A DNA stretch of 64,000 nt from Dasypus novemcinctus (Eukaryota > Chordata > Mammalia > Cingulata > Dasypodidae): positions 12,490,739 through 12,554,738 of the forward strand of contig NC_080701.1 in NCBI RefSeq assembly GCF_030445035.2, in the 5' to 3' direction. Position numbers and translations under genes: made by a program. This document shows positions 44,711 to 57,736 of this stretch, one piece after another; position 1 is the first letter of the stretch; each line of letters starts with the position of its first letter. A model generated the notes under the pieces. The model worked only from the letters and a program-made list of their open reading frames with translations. It was not told the DNA's origin and did no database searches.

Positions 44711-47480
44711 TTTGTGGGTGTTTTTGAAATGAAAAAATATTGCATACTCGAGTTTCTGAGATGCATCAATCATTATAATGTAATATAAAGCAAGTGTAAC
44801 ATTAGTTATGTTAGACTTACAGATGTTTCGTTTCTAAAATAAAATTGAAACCATAATAACAAGTACTGCAATGAAGCCCTCTGATTCTGTGCTTTAGTAA
44901 AAGGACTAGTAATCTGGAAGAATAGAATTTTTACCTAACCTTTTACAAAAACAGTCATAGAAGGTTTTGTTGACACAAAAAGACTAATGATCTAAAGTCA
45001 AGCTCCTATATGTATTTAAATTTCAGAACGTTTTTAGGATTGCAGTTTAATTATATACTCATTATTATTCATTATTGGAGACTCTTTTTGTTTTTTACCC
45101 CCAGCATTTCAAACATTTAAAAGTAAAGAAATTTTAAAGTTTAGATCATAGATTTTTAATATCTGTTTTAATATGTTTTGGGGGACATTGTCACAATAAT
45201 CCAAAATTTGAAAGTAAACTCTAGAATATTGATATTGAATGTGACTGGCTTACTGAGTCTCAGATAATTTTAAATCAGTACCTCAAGCTTAAGCTGTTAA
45301 GTGGTAATGTAAGTTATATATCTCAGCATGATTCATGATGCATAAAGTTTGGTAGAAAGTTCAAATTCATATTTTTGCCATGTTTTTCTTTCCCTTGGTG
45401 AGGATTAGTGGGCTCTTATTCTATTACAGGCCTTCTAATTTTCTGGCATTACAAAGGAAGAGAACATAACCTGTAAGGGAATATTCCAGATACCTAATGC
45501 TCAACTCATTAAAAACTAACATGTGTTTTACTTTAACCATTTTAACAAAAATATTAAATGGAGCGCTTTTGTGCTTTCTTAAAACGCTTTTTCCCTTGGT
45601 AATTATAAATGACTTTCCCTATTTTAAATGACCCCAGAACTGTATTTTTCTGGAATTGTGGTTTTTGCTGGCTTTTCTTACAACTAACTCTTTGTTCCTA
45701 GCACCCCTTTTGTTTCTAAATCTATAGTATACTAGGAACAATGGAACATCATCAGAGAAAATGAGGTAGCCAAACTCATTGAATCAATTATGTAACATTT
45801 CTGTACACATTAAAATATCAGTGGACTTGAGTGTCTTCCATTTCTTAAACAATGCTTTGCGACAGGTTTTCTTCCTGCTAAAAAGGTTTTTTAAAAAAAT
45901 TCTAATTTTTAACTATATACCAGATAATTTTAGGTTATGAGGAAATAACAGATAAGGAAGATGTTACTGTATTATGCATCAAAAGTCTCATAGTTAAAAT
46001 TTTTCTACACTTCGAGTAGGAGTTATTCTGAGCTTTAGACATTCATAGACTTTAATCTGATTTCTGAGGTCTTATATCTTCACTATTTGTTTTTAGTTGT
46101 AAAGTCTAGCAATGAAGACAATTTTACAGTTTATTTTTACAGGAAATTTGGTACTGGAGACTTTGCTTCCAGTATCTTGATGATTTGAACCCTGGGTTTA
46201 GGATCATACACTGTAGTCATAACAATTTTTTTTCTGAACAATTTTTTTAATTGTATTTTTATAGTCATAACAGTTTAAGTATTAATTGTTAAATTTGTAA
46301 ATTCCAGTCGGGGAAAAAGGGAAAATCCAAAAAATGTTTCCATGAGTGAAGAAGTATGAGCATAAAGCATTCCTTTATCAATTATAATTCCATTTTCTTT
46401 TTTGTATTTAAAAGTACTATGGAGACAAATCAGTACTTTTTTGTTTCGGGAGCCAGTGGAATGGCTAATGCTATGAAGGAGAAACTCTATTGCACTTTAC
46501 AACCATAGAAACCATCAAATAGAATAAAATAGAATAAACCTGAGTAATTATTTCCATATGTTTGTAAGAGCATTACTATTTAGTTAACTTGATTTATAGT
46601 GTGCCTGGCATTTAATATCAGAAGTCTTTTTCTCTTGTTAGATCAATTTATTGTGTAATACCATGTAAATACAGCTATCACATAAAAATGAGTGGTCTTG
46701 TGTATATTTGTGAACCATCCAAAAATAGGATTGATGTTTTTCTGTTAGATTTGTCTACATATACATAACAAATTTGAGGATTGCTCCTAAGTATTTACAA
46801 TTGAAACAACTTCTTAGGATTAAATTAAGATGGGTAAATTTTCTTTATTTTTATGGCCTAAATCATCAATTTCCAAAACATAGGTAGGAACTAGCTCTAA
46901 ATCTTGGCTTATGGGTATAACTGTGGAGAAGAGGATATTAGTCTTAAGGGTTTTTGTTTTGTTTTGTTTTGTTTTGTTTAAAGATAGTTTTGGGCTCTAC
47001 TCTATACTAGACACTTATCAGTTATAAGGGTAAAAGGTCTAGTGATTATTTTAACTGATCAGTGCTTAAAACAGTGGCTTCTGAAAATATATTCTTAAAA
47101 AACCTTTATTCTAGACACTGAGAAGTGTCCAACGAGGTAGAAAAGATAGGATACTCATACCTCTCTGTATTTCACCTTGGCTTTCTCAGTGCGATGGTTA
47201 ACCTATAAGTACGTTTGATTCAAGCTTCTCCCCTAGAAAAGTTCTTTGGTCCCAGTGGCAGCTTTATACTGCATGACAGCATCCTGGGCACTACTGGAGA
47301 ATACAGACATGGTTGGGACCCCCAGCCCCTCTGAACTAGCATAGTGAATTAAGACAGGCACGGGAGCATAGCAAAGGGAGCCGAAAACATGCAAAAGCGA
47401 GGCAGAGGCTAATCTCCTGTTCTCCCTAATTGGGCCGATTAGAGAAAACATCAAGAAAACGGCATTGAAGCTGGGAATTG
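44711..47480. other. Downstream of LEPROTL1, no gene seen
   Basis: AT-rich sequence almost free of recognisable repeats. A (TTTTG)n run lies at about 46,952-46,980. Possible alternative LEPROTL1 3' sequence cannot be excluded. Confidence 0.4.
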
Positions 47481-47484
47481 AAGG

Positions 47485-47910
47485 GTGAATGAATTTTTAT
47501 AGAGAAGGGCATTCCAAAAGAGAGAAAAAAAAAGCCGTAGAATAGACATAGATTTAGTCCGTTTTGGCTAGCATATGTGTGGAAAAGAAGAGGTACAAGA
47601 TTAAAAATGCAGGTGAGAGACAGGAAAGATCTGAGGTGACTTAAGTTTGAATTTAATTTATTAAGCAGCCAGGAATATGCTATATTAACTTAGCAGAGGT
47701 CTGTAGGATGGCCTGAAAGGAGAAGAAATGAGAACTGGGACCAGTTAGGATATGTGAGATGAACAGATAATGAGGACCTACCTAAATTATTGTCATCATC
47801 ATGCAGTCTTTGAGGTAAGCAAACTATAGAACGTGGCAACTGATTGAATTCATCTGTTCATTTAACAAGTATTTATTCAGCCCTGTGGTGGATATTTGTT
47901 TGGCTTCCAG
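47485..47910 (+). mobile_element. L2-like fragment
   Basis: Text such as gagaagggcattccaaaagag (47,501) and tcatttaacaagtatttattcag (47,858) is of L2 type, diverged. Confidence 0.35.
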
Positions 47911-48489
47911 CTTTCTAAGTACCGTCCTATACTCCAGAGGCTAAAAGCTAAAAACTCTTATTTCTCTAGAGTCCTTTGCAGTTACCATTTTACAGCGAAG
48001 TTGGCTCCAGCGGTCAGAAGTGAGGTGGAGGCTACTGGCCTGTCATACTTTAACCAGTTTTCTGCTGGCAGAAGGGAGCGTTTTTCTGTAGAAGCATTCC
48101 GGTGCTAAATCTTTAGTTTCCTGGGGCCCAGGAGGCAATTCTGGTGACAGCAATTGTAGTGGCAGCTTCTTGATTCTGCCATCCTGTTGTCAGAATCCTG
48201 GCTAAAATGGAGGTGGAATTGGAGTGTTGATGAAAGAGAGGAGTGAAGGATAACTATTCACGTTTTCATTGTCAATATTGGGGGATGGGTATGAGGAGGT
48301 AGTGAGGGGAGAGTTTGAGAAAATGAATCTTCTAGACTATGTGGTTCGTCGTATCCATTTATTACCCTAAAAATACCATGATCTACCTTGCTTAAACATT
48401 TACCAGACAAAACGATACGATTGAGACTTTTAACCTTATGAATTCCTTGGCGGTTGGCACGATAGCACTCCTCGGAGCACAGTTCCAAG

Positions 48490-48700
48490 CGCAGGCGCTA
48501 GAGTCGGGCTGCCTGCGCTTCTAGCTCTTCCTCCAGCTGTGTAAGCTCAGGTGAGTTATTTAACCTCTGTGCATCTCACGTCCACATCTGTGAAGTGAGG
48601 CTGATTGCACCTACTTTGTAAGGTGGCTGTAAGGCTTAAATGTGACATGCAGAGGGCTTACAGAGATAGTGTTAAGTGTTAGCTATTATTACTGTCGCTG
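48490..48700 (+). mobile_element. MIR
   Basis: Full-core MIR layout: tagagtcgggctgcctgcgc, gttatttaacctctgtgcat, tgtgaagtgaggctg, then ctattattac. Confidence 0.65.
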
Positions 48701-48914
48701 ATTCTTACCAGTTCCCTGTACTGCTAAGCAGTTCCCTCTTCTCATACATGGAAACAAATGCAAAAAAAAAACAAAACCATTTTAACAGTCGCCTTTATAC
48801 AATATGTTGCATACAAAGGGTCACTTTATCAGCCTTCTACTATCCCTTAGAACTGCTGTAAGCACCTTGTCCCTAGTCATTTGCTTTACTACTTTCCATT
48901 AATCAAGAAAACCT

Positions 48915-49015
48915 GTTGAGGGGAGCGGTGTAGCTCAGTGCTTGAGCATCTGCTGTGCATGTACAAGGTCCCAGGTTCAATCTCTGATAACCTCCTTTAA
49001 AAAAAAAAAAAAAGA
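48915..49015 (+). mobile_element. DAS-type SINE, short form
   Basis: Head ggggagcggtgtagctcagt, B box ggttcaatctc, A tail of about 15. Flanked by acctgttga / acttgttga. Confidence 0.88.
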
Positions 49016-49059
49016 CTTGTTGATGATATAAACACTGCCCGGGTGCTGTGACCTTAGCT

Positions 49060-49620
49060 TATAGTGGACTATGTACACACGATCCTCCCCCCATTCCTGT
49101 GCCAAACCTTAGAAATGGTGTGTGGGTGTGTTTGTGTTTTTGTTTTGTTTAGTTTTAATAGAGAAATACCAAACTTAAAATGAGAAGAGAGTCTTGGTGG
49201 ATCTGAAACTGAGAAATCCCTGAGAAAATGAAAGCAGATGGAATCAAGTTGAAGAGAGAAACTATAGCCTGAAATGCTTGAGACACACACATGGGAGAAC
49301 GTGGCCATGAAAGGCGGGAGCCGTGCCGAGGAGGCCTGTGAAGGCTGCGCGCTGGGGAAGCCGGGGGCAGGAGGGGCCTCATCCAGGCAGCCAGCAGCAG
49401 GATTACTGGGTGCAAGCAGCCAAATCGGCATCGGCATATCCTCGTGAATCTCCTCCCATGTGGGGTGGGGAGAACACATTTCCTGCAGTAGCATGCTGCA
49501 GTCCCCTGCTCGGGTGCAGCTCTTTCCTCTCTCACTTGCTGAAAACACTGCACCTCTCCCTTCAGGCGGCTAGGGCTACATGAGCAGAGGCGGCAACTTG
49601 TCTAGCCGGGAAGTCTCAGT
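49060..49620. other. Unassigned sequence with a GC-rich core
   Basis: The 49,310-49,580 part is GC-rich with several CpGs and overlapping open frames of 130-160 codons on the minus strand that show no known motif. It could be a regulatory or decayed element; no call is made. Confidence 0.3.
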
Positions 49621-50206
49621 TGCAAAAATGAGCTCCCAGTCAGGAAGCACCAAACAGTTCAGGAGTGCCGAATTCTCGAATTCTCGAAAGAATTTGCAAC
49701 TGTGGCAAGAGCTAAAGGAACAAAAAGAAGCTCCGTTATTACTGTTTTAACTATTGGAGCCACCTACTGGCCCAGGAATACCACACTACGTTTCAGAGAA
49801 AATCAGGCTGATGAAGTTAAACTTGCAGAACATTCTACATTTTTTGCAACCAAATAATCTAGGATTCCCTTGCGACCCAAGTCCTAGGAAAGCACAATTT
49901 TAATTTCCTCAGAAACTCTTCCTCATGTGTTTGATTCAAGGGCACATAGGATAGACCGTTTACCACAAATAAAGTATTCTCCCTGTGACACCCTGTCCTG
50001 AGATGAGTCCAGAACCTGCTGTCTCCTTGTATTGGAAGAGATGGAAAAGCTATGCTGAGTATTACACATTTTTACACGAGTTTTTTGATTCCCACCTAGA
50101 ACACTGTATAACCAATAGGCATTTTTTCACCCCACAGACAATTTTTGAGCCTGACACAGGGACTTTGCAGTAATAAAATGGGATTGGGAAAAGGCGGGGG
50201 GCCATT

Positions 50207-50300
50207 GGGGGGAGCAGGTGTAGCTCAGTGGTTGAATGCCTGCCTCCCATGTACAAGGTCCCAGGTTCAATCCCTGGTACCTCCTTTAAAAAAAAGGGGG
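50207..50300 (+). mobile_element. DAS-type SINE, short form, well preserved
   Basis: Head ggggagcaggtgtagctcag with A box tagctcagtgg, B box ggttcaatccc, ctggtacctcc end and A tail. The best-preserved tRNA-like head in the window. Confidence 0.92.
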
Positions 50301-51427
50301 ATTGGGGGGATTGGGGGTGGGAATAGAGATAAGATTAAATTATTATATTGGAAGCCTCTACCACATTATATTACAAAGTTAATGTATGGTTGCAGAGGAA
50401 GGAGGTAATAGCAGGCAAGGAGAATAGAGAATACTCTACAAAGAAAATGGTTTTTGAGCTGACTCCATGATGACTAACTATTGTGTGCCAAAGTCCTGAT
50501 TTTTAGCTGTTCCCCTTCCAAAGTACCTCTGGGAATCCCAGGAATGCTAACATGTTAAACAAGTTAGTGTTGGTTGCTAGCACCTCAGCCAATCTGGCAC
50601 CAGCCTGGTGTCCACTTTTCTGCACTTTTTGCCATTTTGTGATTGGTTTTCCAAGCTCCTGTCTCTCTCCCTATATCCCCTGCACCCCAACCATGGATGA
50701 GACCCTCTCGCTTAATTCTCCAAAGTATACATAAAACCATACTGTAACTTTAAACAAATACTTTATGGAAGATCTGAAGAAAAATAACAGGAATTACTAC
50801 ACAAACTTTACCTCCTGCCTCCCACACCCACCCTCAACATAAATCTGGGTGTTCGACCTACTGGCTTCCAGAGTCTATTGGCTGTGCACCCCCTTGGAGG
50901 CTGCTCCGTGTCTTCCTAGCTGTCAGGTTGCAGGTGCCATTTTACCTTCCCTGGATGAGGGGGATTCTTGGATGAGATACGCTCGCATGATTCCAGGCCC
51001 CACCTCTGTAAAGCATAAACTGCAGATATGGATCTCTAACCACAGAGAAGACAGGCTGCTTCATAGTTAAGCGTACCACCCTTTCAACCAATTCACTCTA
51101 TGTGAGAAATTTTGGTTTAGATATCCAGACCATTCATCAAACTTTTATCTTACCCCTGAACAAGAGCAGTCTGTTATTAAAATAAATGAATAAATTTAAA
51201 AAGCAAAACTTATTGGTAATTTTAAACAGCAAGTTTCTTCTACTTGTAGCCATCAATATTTTTTAAACGTTGGAGTCTGGTATCAGAACATCCCTTACGG
51301 GCATGTGTGGGGAAGGGTGCACCTGGGGCAATCCTCTGTGGAATTTACCTATTGGAGTACTCATTGGTGTTATGGGGTGGGAAAGGTAGAGGATTAAATT
51401 CCAGTGCTGATATTTGAAGGTAAAAGT

Positions 51428-51812
51428 TCTTCCAGAGGGAAATGGGTGTGGCTCAAGCAATTGGGGTCCCATCTACCATATAGGAGGTCCAAGGTTCAAT
51501 ACCCAGGGCAAGCTGGCTGGCGTGGGAGAGCCGCCCCACACAGGAGTGCCGGCTGATGCAGAGAGCTGGTGCAGCAAGATGATGCAACAAAAGACAGGAG
51601 AGACGAGAGATGTAGCAGAACAGGGAGCTGAGGTGGCACAAGAAAATGATCGCCTCTCTCCTACTCTGGAAGGTCCCAGGATTGGTCCCCGGAGCCGCCC
51701 AGTGAGATACAAGCAGACATAGAAGAACACACAGTGAATGGACACAGCAGACAATGGGGGGGGGGGGGGGGGGAGTGTTAAATAAATGAATCTTAAAAAA
51801 AAAAGTCCTATC
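51428..51812 (+). mobile_element. DAS-type SINE, dimeric, with 18-G run
   Basis: Heads near 51,440 (aatgggtgtggctcaagcaa) and 51,630, B boxes, and a run of 18 G at 51756-51773 before the A-rich tail. The flanks aaagttcttccaga / aaagtcctatcaga look like a diverged duplication. Confidence 0.85.
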
Positions 51813-53284
51813 AGATACCAGGAAATAGAAAGGGAGTAGAGAGCCAATGCTCTAACTGGAGAATCTATGATAAGGTGGTGGTTTGGCAGTGGACGAGGGT
51901 GATGGTGGAGCAGTATAAGTGAGGTTGATGGTGCTGGAGTGTGAGTGTGAACAGGGTTTGGAGATGGGTTGGCACATCCATGGAGCTGGGGGCAGGGCTG
52001 GAGGAAGGAACAAGTGAACTCTGGGGAGGTTGAGACCTGGTTGAGAATACAATTGTGGAGTGTTCTTTAGGCAACTGTGGCAGGGGAGGGTCATGGGTGT
52101 GGGGTGTTGGTGGTGGGGGGATGTGGGAAGGATGCTACTGGGGCATGCCTTTATGGAATATGAATGTATTCATGGAGTCATAGGGTGCTCTGTCAGTGAG
52201 TGGGGACCCATACAATAACCAACAAAATATTGTACTCCCATCCTGGGGGGTCCTGCTACCTTCTCAAATAGAGTGGCAAGAATTTCTAGAATACAAAGGC
52301 AATGCCTAATAGACTACATAGGCAGTGACCAATATATCAAGCCCTCAGTAGTATTGCATGTAACTATGAACCTCATTCTTGTAAAATTGAAACTTAGCCT
52401 AATAATAATTATTGCCTAAGACTTAGCTCCTGAAAATCTCCTGGATACTCAAATGTGGCCTCTCCCTAAGCCAAACTCAGCAAATACACTACTTTTCCCT
52501 CAGCATGGGACATGACTCCTGGGATGAGCCTCCCTGGCAGTGAGGGATTAATACCAAGCCCAACCAAAGATGCATTTAGAAAAAGACCTTGACCAAAAGG
52601 GGACTCATGAAATAAAAAAGGAATTTATGTCTAAGAGATTTCAAAGTAAATTGGGAGGTCATTCCAGAGATTATACTTATGCACATCTCAGGCAGATCTC
52701 ACTGACTGCCACAGTAAACAAAACCCCAACAGGTCCTCCCAAGGACTGTAGAGACATCTGGACACTACAGGCAAAGCACACAACCCCATGAAATCAGCAC
52801 CCATCAGTGGGCCTTACCTTGGTATATATGATAACCTATTTCCCCAACATAACAGAGTTAGACTCATTTATAATTTCTCTACACATAGTTAGACTCATTT
52901 ATAATTTCTCTACACATGATTCTGTTATTTGAACCTACAGTTAGCACTATACCCATTAAATATATGTCCCAAGAAACTTAAATCTTCTGTCTGTTCATGT
53001 GCTGGTTGCACTCTGAATCTCAGCAGTGTTGGGGCACCTACTCTCCAGTTCATTAGACTCACCTAGGACAACAAACAAAATGATGATGATGGACAACCCC
53101 CATCCTGAAAAGTAGAGTATGTACAACTGCAAGCAAGACAATTCCTTCCATCTGCCCCATAAGGTCTAAGGCTTCTCTCAATCTGAAGCAGAGCAGGCAT
53201 CACCATCCCCAAATCCTCGAGACTGAGGAAGAAACAAGGGGGGATGCAACCATGGACCAAAGTAGACTTATTATTATCATTGTA

Positions 53285-53728
53285 ATGGAAGAACTTTTTT
53301 TTTAAAGATTTATTTATCTTATTTCTCTCCCCTTACCCCCTTCCTGCCCCAGCTGTCTGTTCTCTGTGTCTGTTTTGCTGCACATTACTGTTTTTGTCCG
53401 CTTCTGTTGTCAGCAGCTCGGGAATCTGTGTTTCTTTTTGTTGCATCATCTTGTTGTGTCAGCTCTCTGTGTGTGCAGCACCATTCCTGGGCAGGCTGCA
53501 CTTTCTCTGGTGCTGGGTGGCTCTCCTTACGGGGCGCACTCCTTGCGCGTGGGGCTCCCCTATGCGGGGGATACCCCTGCGTGGCAGGGCACTCCTTGCG
53601 CACATCAGCCCTGCACATGGGCCAGCTCTACATGGGTCAAGGAGGCCCGGGGTTTGAACCGCAGACCTCCCATGTGGTAGACGGACGCCCTAACCACTGG
53701 GCCAAGTCTGCTTCCCAGGAAGAACTTT
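53285..53728 (-). mobile_element. DAS-type SINE, long form
   Basis: Reversed long SINE with its head at the right end (ccactgggccaagtctgcttccc) flanked by ggaagaactttt on both sides. It interrupts the L1 3' UTR. Confidence 0.9.
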
Positions 53729-54075
53729 TAACATCAATATAATAATAATGGTTGCCAGACGTTCTGAGGGGAGGGAAGAATAGGTGGAACATAGGGCATT
53801 TTTAGGGTGTTAAAATTGTTTGCATGATATTGCAATGATGAATACAGGCCATACTATATTTTGTCAAATAATATAAAACCATACAGTGAAAAGTAAACCA
53901 TAATGTAAACCATAGACCTTGGTTAGTACAAGTGCTTCAATATTTGTTCAATGGTAATAAATGTACCACAATAATGAAAGATGTTATCAACAGAGGGAAA
54001 TGGGGACAGGGCATATGGGAATTCTTTCGATGGAACTTGTTTGCAATTAAAAACTTTTCTATAAATAAAGCTTAT

Positions 54076-54465
54076 TATATAGGGGAAGAAACCTACCAAA
54101 ATGGGGTACCTGACCTGTACGCTACCCATCATGCCCTCCCCCATTTCCCGTAATTCATGACATGAGCCATCAGCTTTTCCCCTTTCCCTTGAGACTCAAG
54201 AGGGCCAAAGCAAGAGCCTTTTGCTTTTTTTTTTTCCCTTCTTTTCCATACTAAACATTGAAGGAAGAAATCCATCCTTACTGTTCAGAGGTGTCAATTT
54301 CCTCCCCTAATCAGGCTGAGAAGGAGCCAGCCCACACTTACCTCCTCCCCGTGGTTTTTCCTTTCCCACCCGTTTATTTTTTCTTTTCCTTCTACCTCTT
54401 ACCTCTGAAGCCATTTCATGAACTGTCATTTGCCCCCTGAACCTCCAGCAAACACAAAAACAGGC
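54076..54465. other. Intergenic, no feature seen
   Basis: Pyrimidine-rich sequence without a recognised repeat or gene. Confidence 0.4.
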
Positions 54466-54467
54466 AA

Positions 54468-54825
54468 AAACAAAAACCCTCTTGTACCAGTCAGTTATGC
54501 TACAGCAGCAAAGAGCTCCCAAACCCCAGAGGCTCACAACAGCCAAGGTTTATGTCCCTCTCAGTGCGCAGCCATCATCTGGCTGTGGCTCTATGCCAGG
54601 TGCACTCCCCAGGTCCTAGGCTGCCAAGGCGCTCTTAGGTATGGCTGCCAGGCTCCTGGCAGGGGGTGAGAGCATGGAGACCCACTGGGCAGCTCAGAGC
54701 TTCCGCCTGCAGGTGGCACACCTCTGCTCCCATTTCATTGACCAGTTCCAAGGTCAAGAGGTGGGGGAGTAAAATCCTACACCTGGCAGGGAGAGCAAGT
54801 ATTTGTGAGCAGATGGCCTACCACC
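54468..54825 (+). repeat. Old interspersed repeat, family uncertain
   Basis: Text such as agctcccaaaccccagaggc, tctggctgtggctctatgcc and cctacacctggcagggagag resembles a widespread eutherian LTR-like repeat. The family is from memory and uncertain. A T run of about 20 follows at 54,827-54,846. Confidence 0.35.
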
Positions 54826-54846
54826 TTTTTTTTTTTTTTTTTTTTG

Positions 54847-56880
54847 CCTCACCACTCTAAGCTTTAACCCTTGTTTTTCTCCTTTACCAAACTTCCCAGC
54901 CTCTACCTAAACTTTTTATCTGACTTCAATAATATGAATCTAATGTTTCCCGTGAGTTAGTTCCTCTCTCTTCGCTTTCCTCCTTTCTCAATTTTAGCCC
55001 TCTCTCTCTGCTTCTCACCAACTTTCTGTTCCATTTCTACCCCAACAAAGTTTTGGTTCCCTTTTGCTCTTAAATACCAACTCTTGAAGCTGAGTCAGAA
55101 TCGGGAACGGCCACCCACCAGCCCTCGTGCTGCACCCCTGATTGACTGTCTCAAGCTCCCCCACAGGATTACGCTGAGGAGCGAGGTGTCAAATCCATCT
55201 TCCCTGTCATTTGCTTGATGTAAATTACCAGCCACACTGTTAAATAGGCAATTGTCTGGTTTTAAGGATAATTGCTAATTCTATTTTTCTTTTGTATTTA
55301 AGTTTTCTATTACCTTTTCTATTATCATTGCAATGTGGTTTCCTCATTGGTTATCAAGAAATCAGCAATTTCAAGCCATACCACTGAAAGCATTTTTTTT
55401 TTACATGGGCCTATACTTGAAAAAAAGAAAATCCGACCCAGGGTAAGACGGACACTCAAGGATGCATATTGGGTTTCAAAACTTTAAGATCTGAACTCAG
55501 AATGCATTCTCTCACAGAAACGCCCTTTTACACGGTAAGTATATAAATGCCCACTTAACCCATGATGTACTAATACTCTAGACCCAAACCTGCACTGGGG
55601 CTCTGGGATGAAGATGCAGGAAGGCAGACAGAGTGGAAGAGGGCTGAGAGGTCAGAGTTGCTTTTTCTCTTCATTCTGGGGCCTCCGGTCTGGCCTCTTC
55701 CCTCTCACCAGTGAGAGCAATGCTAGGACCAGCAGGACAAGGGAAGGGCCAGGGAGATGGGGCAAAGTGGGCAGTCGGATGGGATCTGTCTCCCAGCCCC
55801 TCCTGGGAGAATGAGTGGGGGAGAAAATCTAGGCCAGAATGACACTTTCCCACCCATCATCCTTCTTTTCTCCTGGTTCATACACTCCCAACACTGAGCC
55901 ACAGATTCCCGGATAAAAAGATGAGCGTGAGGGGTAAGTGGCCCTCTGCACATGCAGAGGGAGGGGGAGATGGTGTTGGAGTCGGCTTGTGCATTGGGGA
56001 GGGGAGGGGAAATTTTCGTATTCTTGCCCAAGGAAAGCTAGCTTCTCACAGTGTGTTGGGTTTTTCTTTTTTAATTTCTCCAGCCCAGCTTCCCAGCCTC
56101 TAAAATAAGTCCTAAGTGTGACAATGAAATATTGACCGTCTCAGCCCTTGGGACAAACAGACAGGGACAGGTGCTTCTAGAGCCCTGGTACCTGAGCAGC
56201 TCCAGAGGCCTCTCCTCGGAGGAGTGGAGTCAGTGATCCCCTGTGGGCAAGCGCACTGAGCCTCGTGCATTGCTGCTCCCCGGGGATGGGCTGAGCACAG
56301 CCAAGGGGCTGGTGTCACCTGAGCAGCCCCTCCAGGAGATGCTGCAGAGCCCGCCACTCCCCATGGAGAAGGGGTTCACGGAGCAGCGGCGGCCCCTCGG
56401 GGAGTTAGGGGCTGGAAGACGGGAAGCTTTTTTCTCCACGGCTTTAGGGTGTTCCTTTCCACATGCAGCTCTTATGCTGGCTGCAGTGGCCACTCCCTCA
56501 GTGCATATGTCTGCAAACTAGAGCTTCATTTTATTTAGAAAGAATTTTAAATGTCCTATTTAGTTCAAAATCCATTTGTGCCACCATATAGATAGTCAAC
56601 ATTATATTAGTCAATTAAAGAAAAGGAAGAGTAGATGATTTGATTATAAATGCATTTGTTGTAAATGTATGAAAAGTTTAAAAGAAAACAGGATATATGT
56701 ATAATGAACACCTACAAATCAGTAAGAAAAAGGCAAAAAACTTACAGAAGAGTGGTCAAAGGACACAAGTAGGCAAGTCACAGAAAAGAAAGAAAGGAAG
56801 TCTGATCTGCCAGTAAACTCAGGAAAAATATTCCACCTCATTAGCAATAAGGAAAATTAAAATAAAAATTCCCACCTCCA
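54847..56880. other. Intergenic, mostly unassigned
   Basis: Two GC-richer stretches (55,590-55,830 and 56,110-56,520) hold short open frames on both strands without known motifs. No splice-supported gene could be built. Confidence 0.35.
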
Positions 56881-56896
56881 GCACATACATCAAAAA

Positions 56897-57040
56897 TGGA
56901 AGGAGGGAAGGAAGGAAGGGAGGCAGGGAGGGAGAAAGAGAGGGAGGGAGGGAGGAATGGAGGGAGGGAGGGAGGAAGGGAGGAGGAGAAGAAAGAAGAA
57001 AGGAAGGAAGGAAGGGAGGGAGAGAGGGAAGGAAAGAAAC
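56897..57040 (+). repeat. Purine-only GGAA/GGGA microsatellite
   Basis: About 140 bases that are almost entirely purine, built of irregular GGAA, GGGA and GAAA units. Confidence 0.9.
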
Positions 57041-57338
57041 TTTTTTGTCAAATATGACCTCAGGGGTTTTAATATATACACAGATGGACAGACACAGAAA
57101 TAAATATAGCTGTGTGTGTTAGTGGGTTAGTGGAGAGAGAGCTATATAATTTCCTATCTCTGTTAAGAAGTGCTAGGAGCAGTGACAGTGACAGTGCAGT
57201 AGCAGTAAGTCAACCCACCTAGCACCCAGATCTTTGCTTCTAAATACCAATCTCTGATAAAAGGAACCAGAGCTCCTTCCACAGTTGGGCAGGGAAAATA
57301 AAAGATAAGCCTGGAAGATCTTGTGATGTCAGAAAATA

Positions 57339-57736
57339 GGGATTGTTAGAGAAAAAACAATGCTCACTGGAACATGGAGACTGACATGATTGCAAGCAGG
57401 AAGTTTATTGGGACGCTCTCCCAAAGGAGGGGGTCTGGCAGAGGTGGTCATGAATTTACACAGTACATCTATAGGCAGGAACATGTTTAGTTAGTGGGAG
57501 TGGGTTGGGGCTTGGGTAAGACCCAAGGGCCAATAGGGATGGCTAGGGGGTGGTGGGCTGGGGGTAGTAAATTCTAGGGATGCGGGAGGGGTTGGTGGTG
57601 TCATGTGGCTTTTTTGTCTATTCTCATGAGGAAATGAACTGTATCTGAACATGTGGGCTCTGGATGGGAGAACTTCCTGCCTGCAATCTTGTCAGTCTCC
57701 ATGTCCCAGTGAGCGCCATTTTTCTCTACCAGGGAT
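57339..57736 (-). mobile_element. Solo LTR fossil with long inverted ends
   Basis: The 388-bp element (57344-57731) starts TG and ends CA, is flanked by GGGAT on both sides, and has an AATAAA on the minus strand in a ccaataaacttcc context. Its outer 55-60 bases on the two sides are inverted copies of each other. Family not assigned; a single LTR with no internal part. Confidence 0.65.

Larger units (their letters stand above)
51240..54075 (+). mobile_element. Xenarthran-type L1 3' region, split by two SINEs
   Basis: G-rich 3' UTR text at 51240-51430 and 51800-52190, the repeat shared with 24,480 at 52195-53285, and an L1 3' end at 53716-54075 (aaatgtaccacaataatgaa, then a taaa-rich end). One insertion-broken, 5'-truncated copy is the simplest reading. 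Confidence 0.6.

Noticed and set aside
47233-47454. 73-codon minus-strand frame
   Set aside because: No motif, no splice context; probably chance.
50207-50280. Possible tRNA gene
   Set aside because: A and B boxes are those of a SINE head; it lacks a complete cloverleaf and is followed by the SINE A tail.
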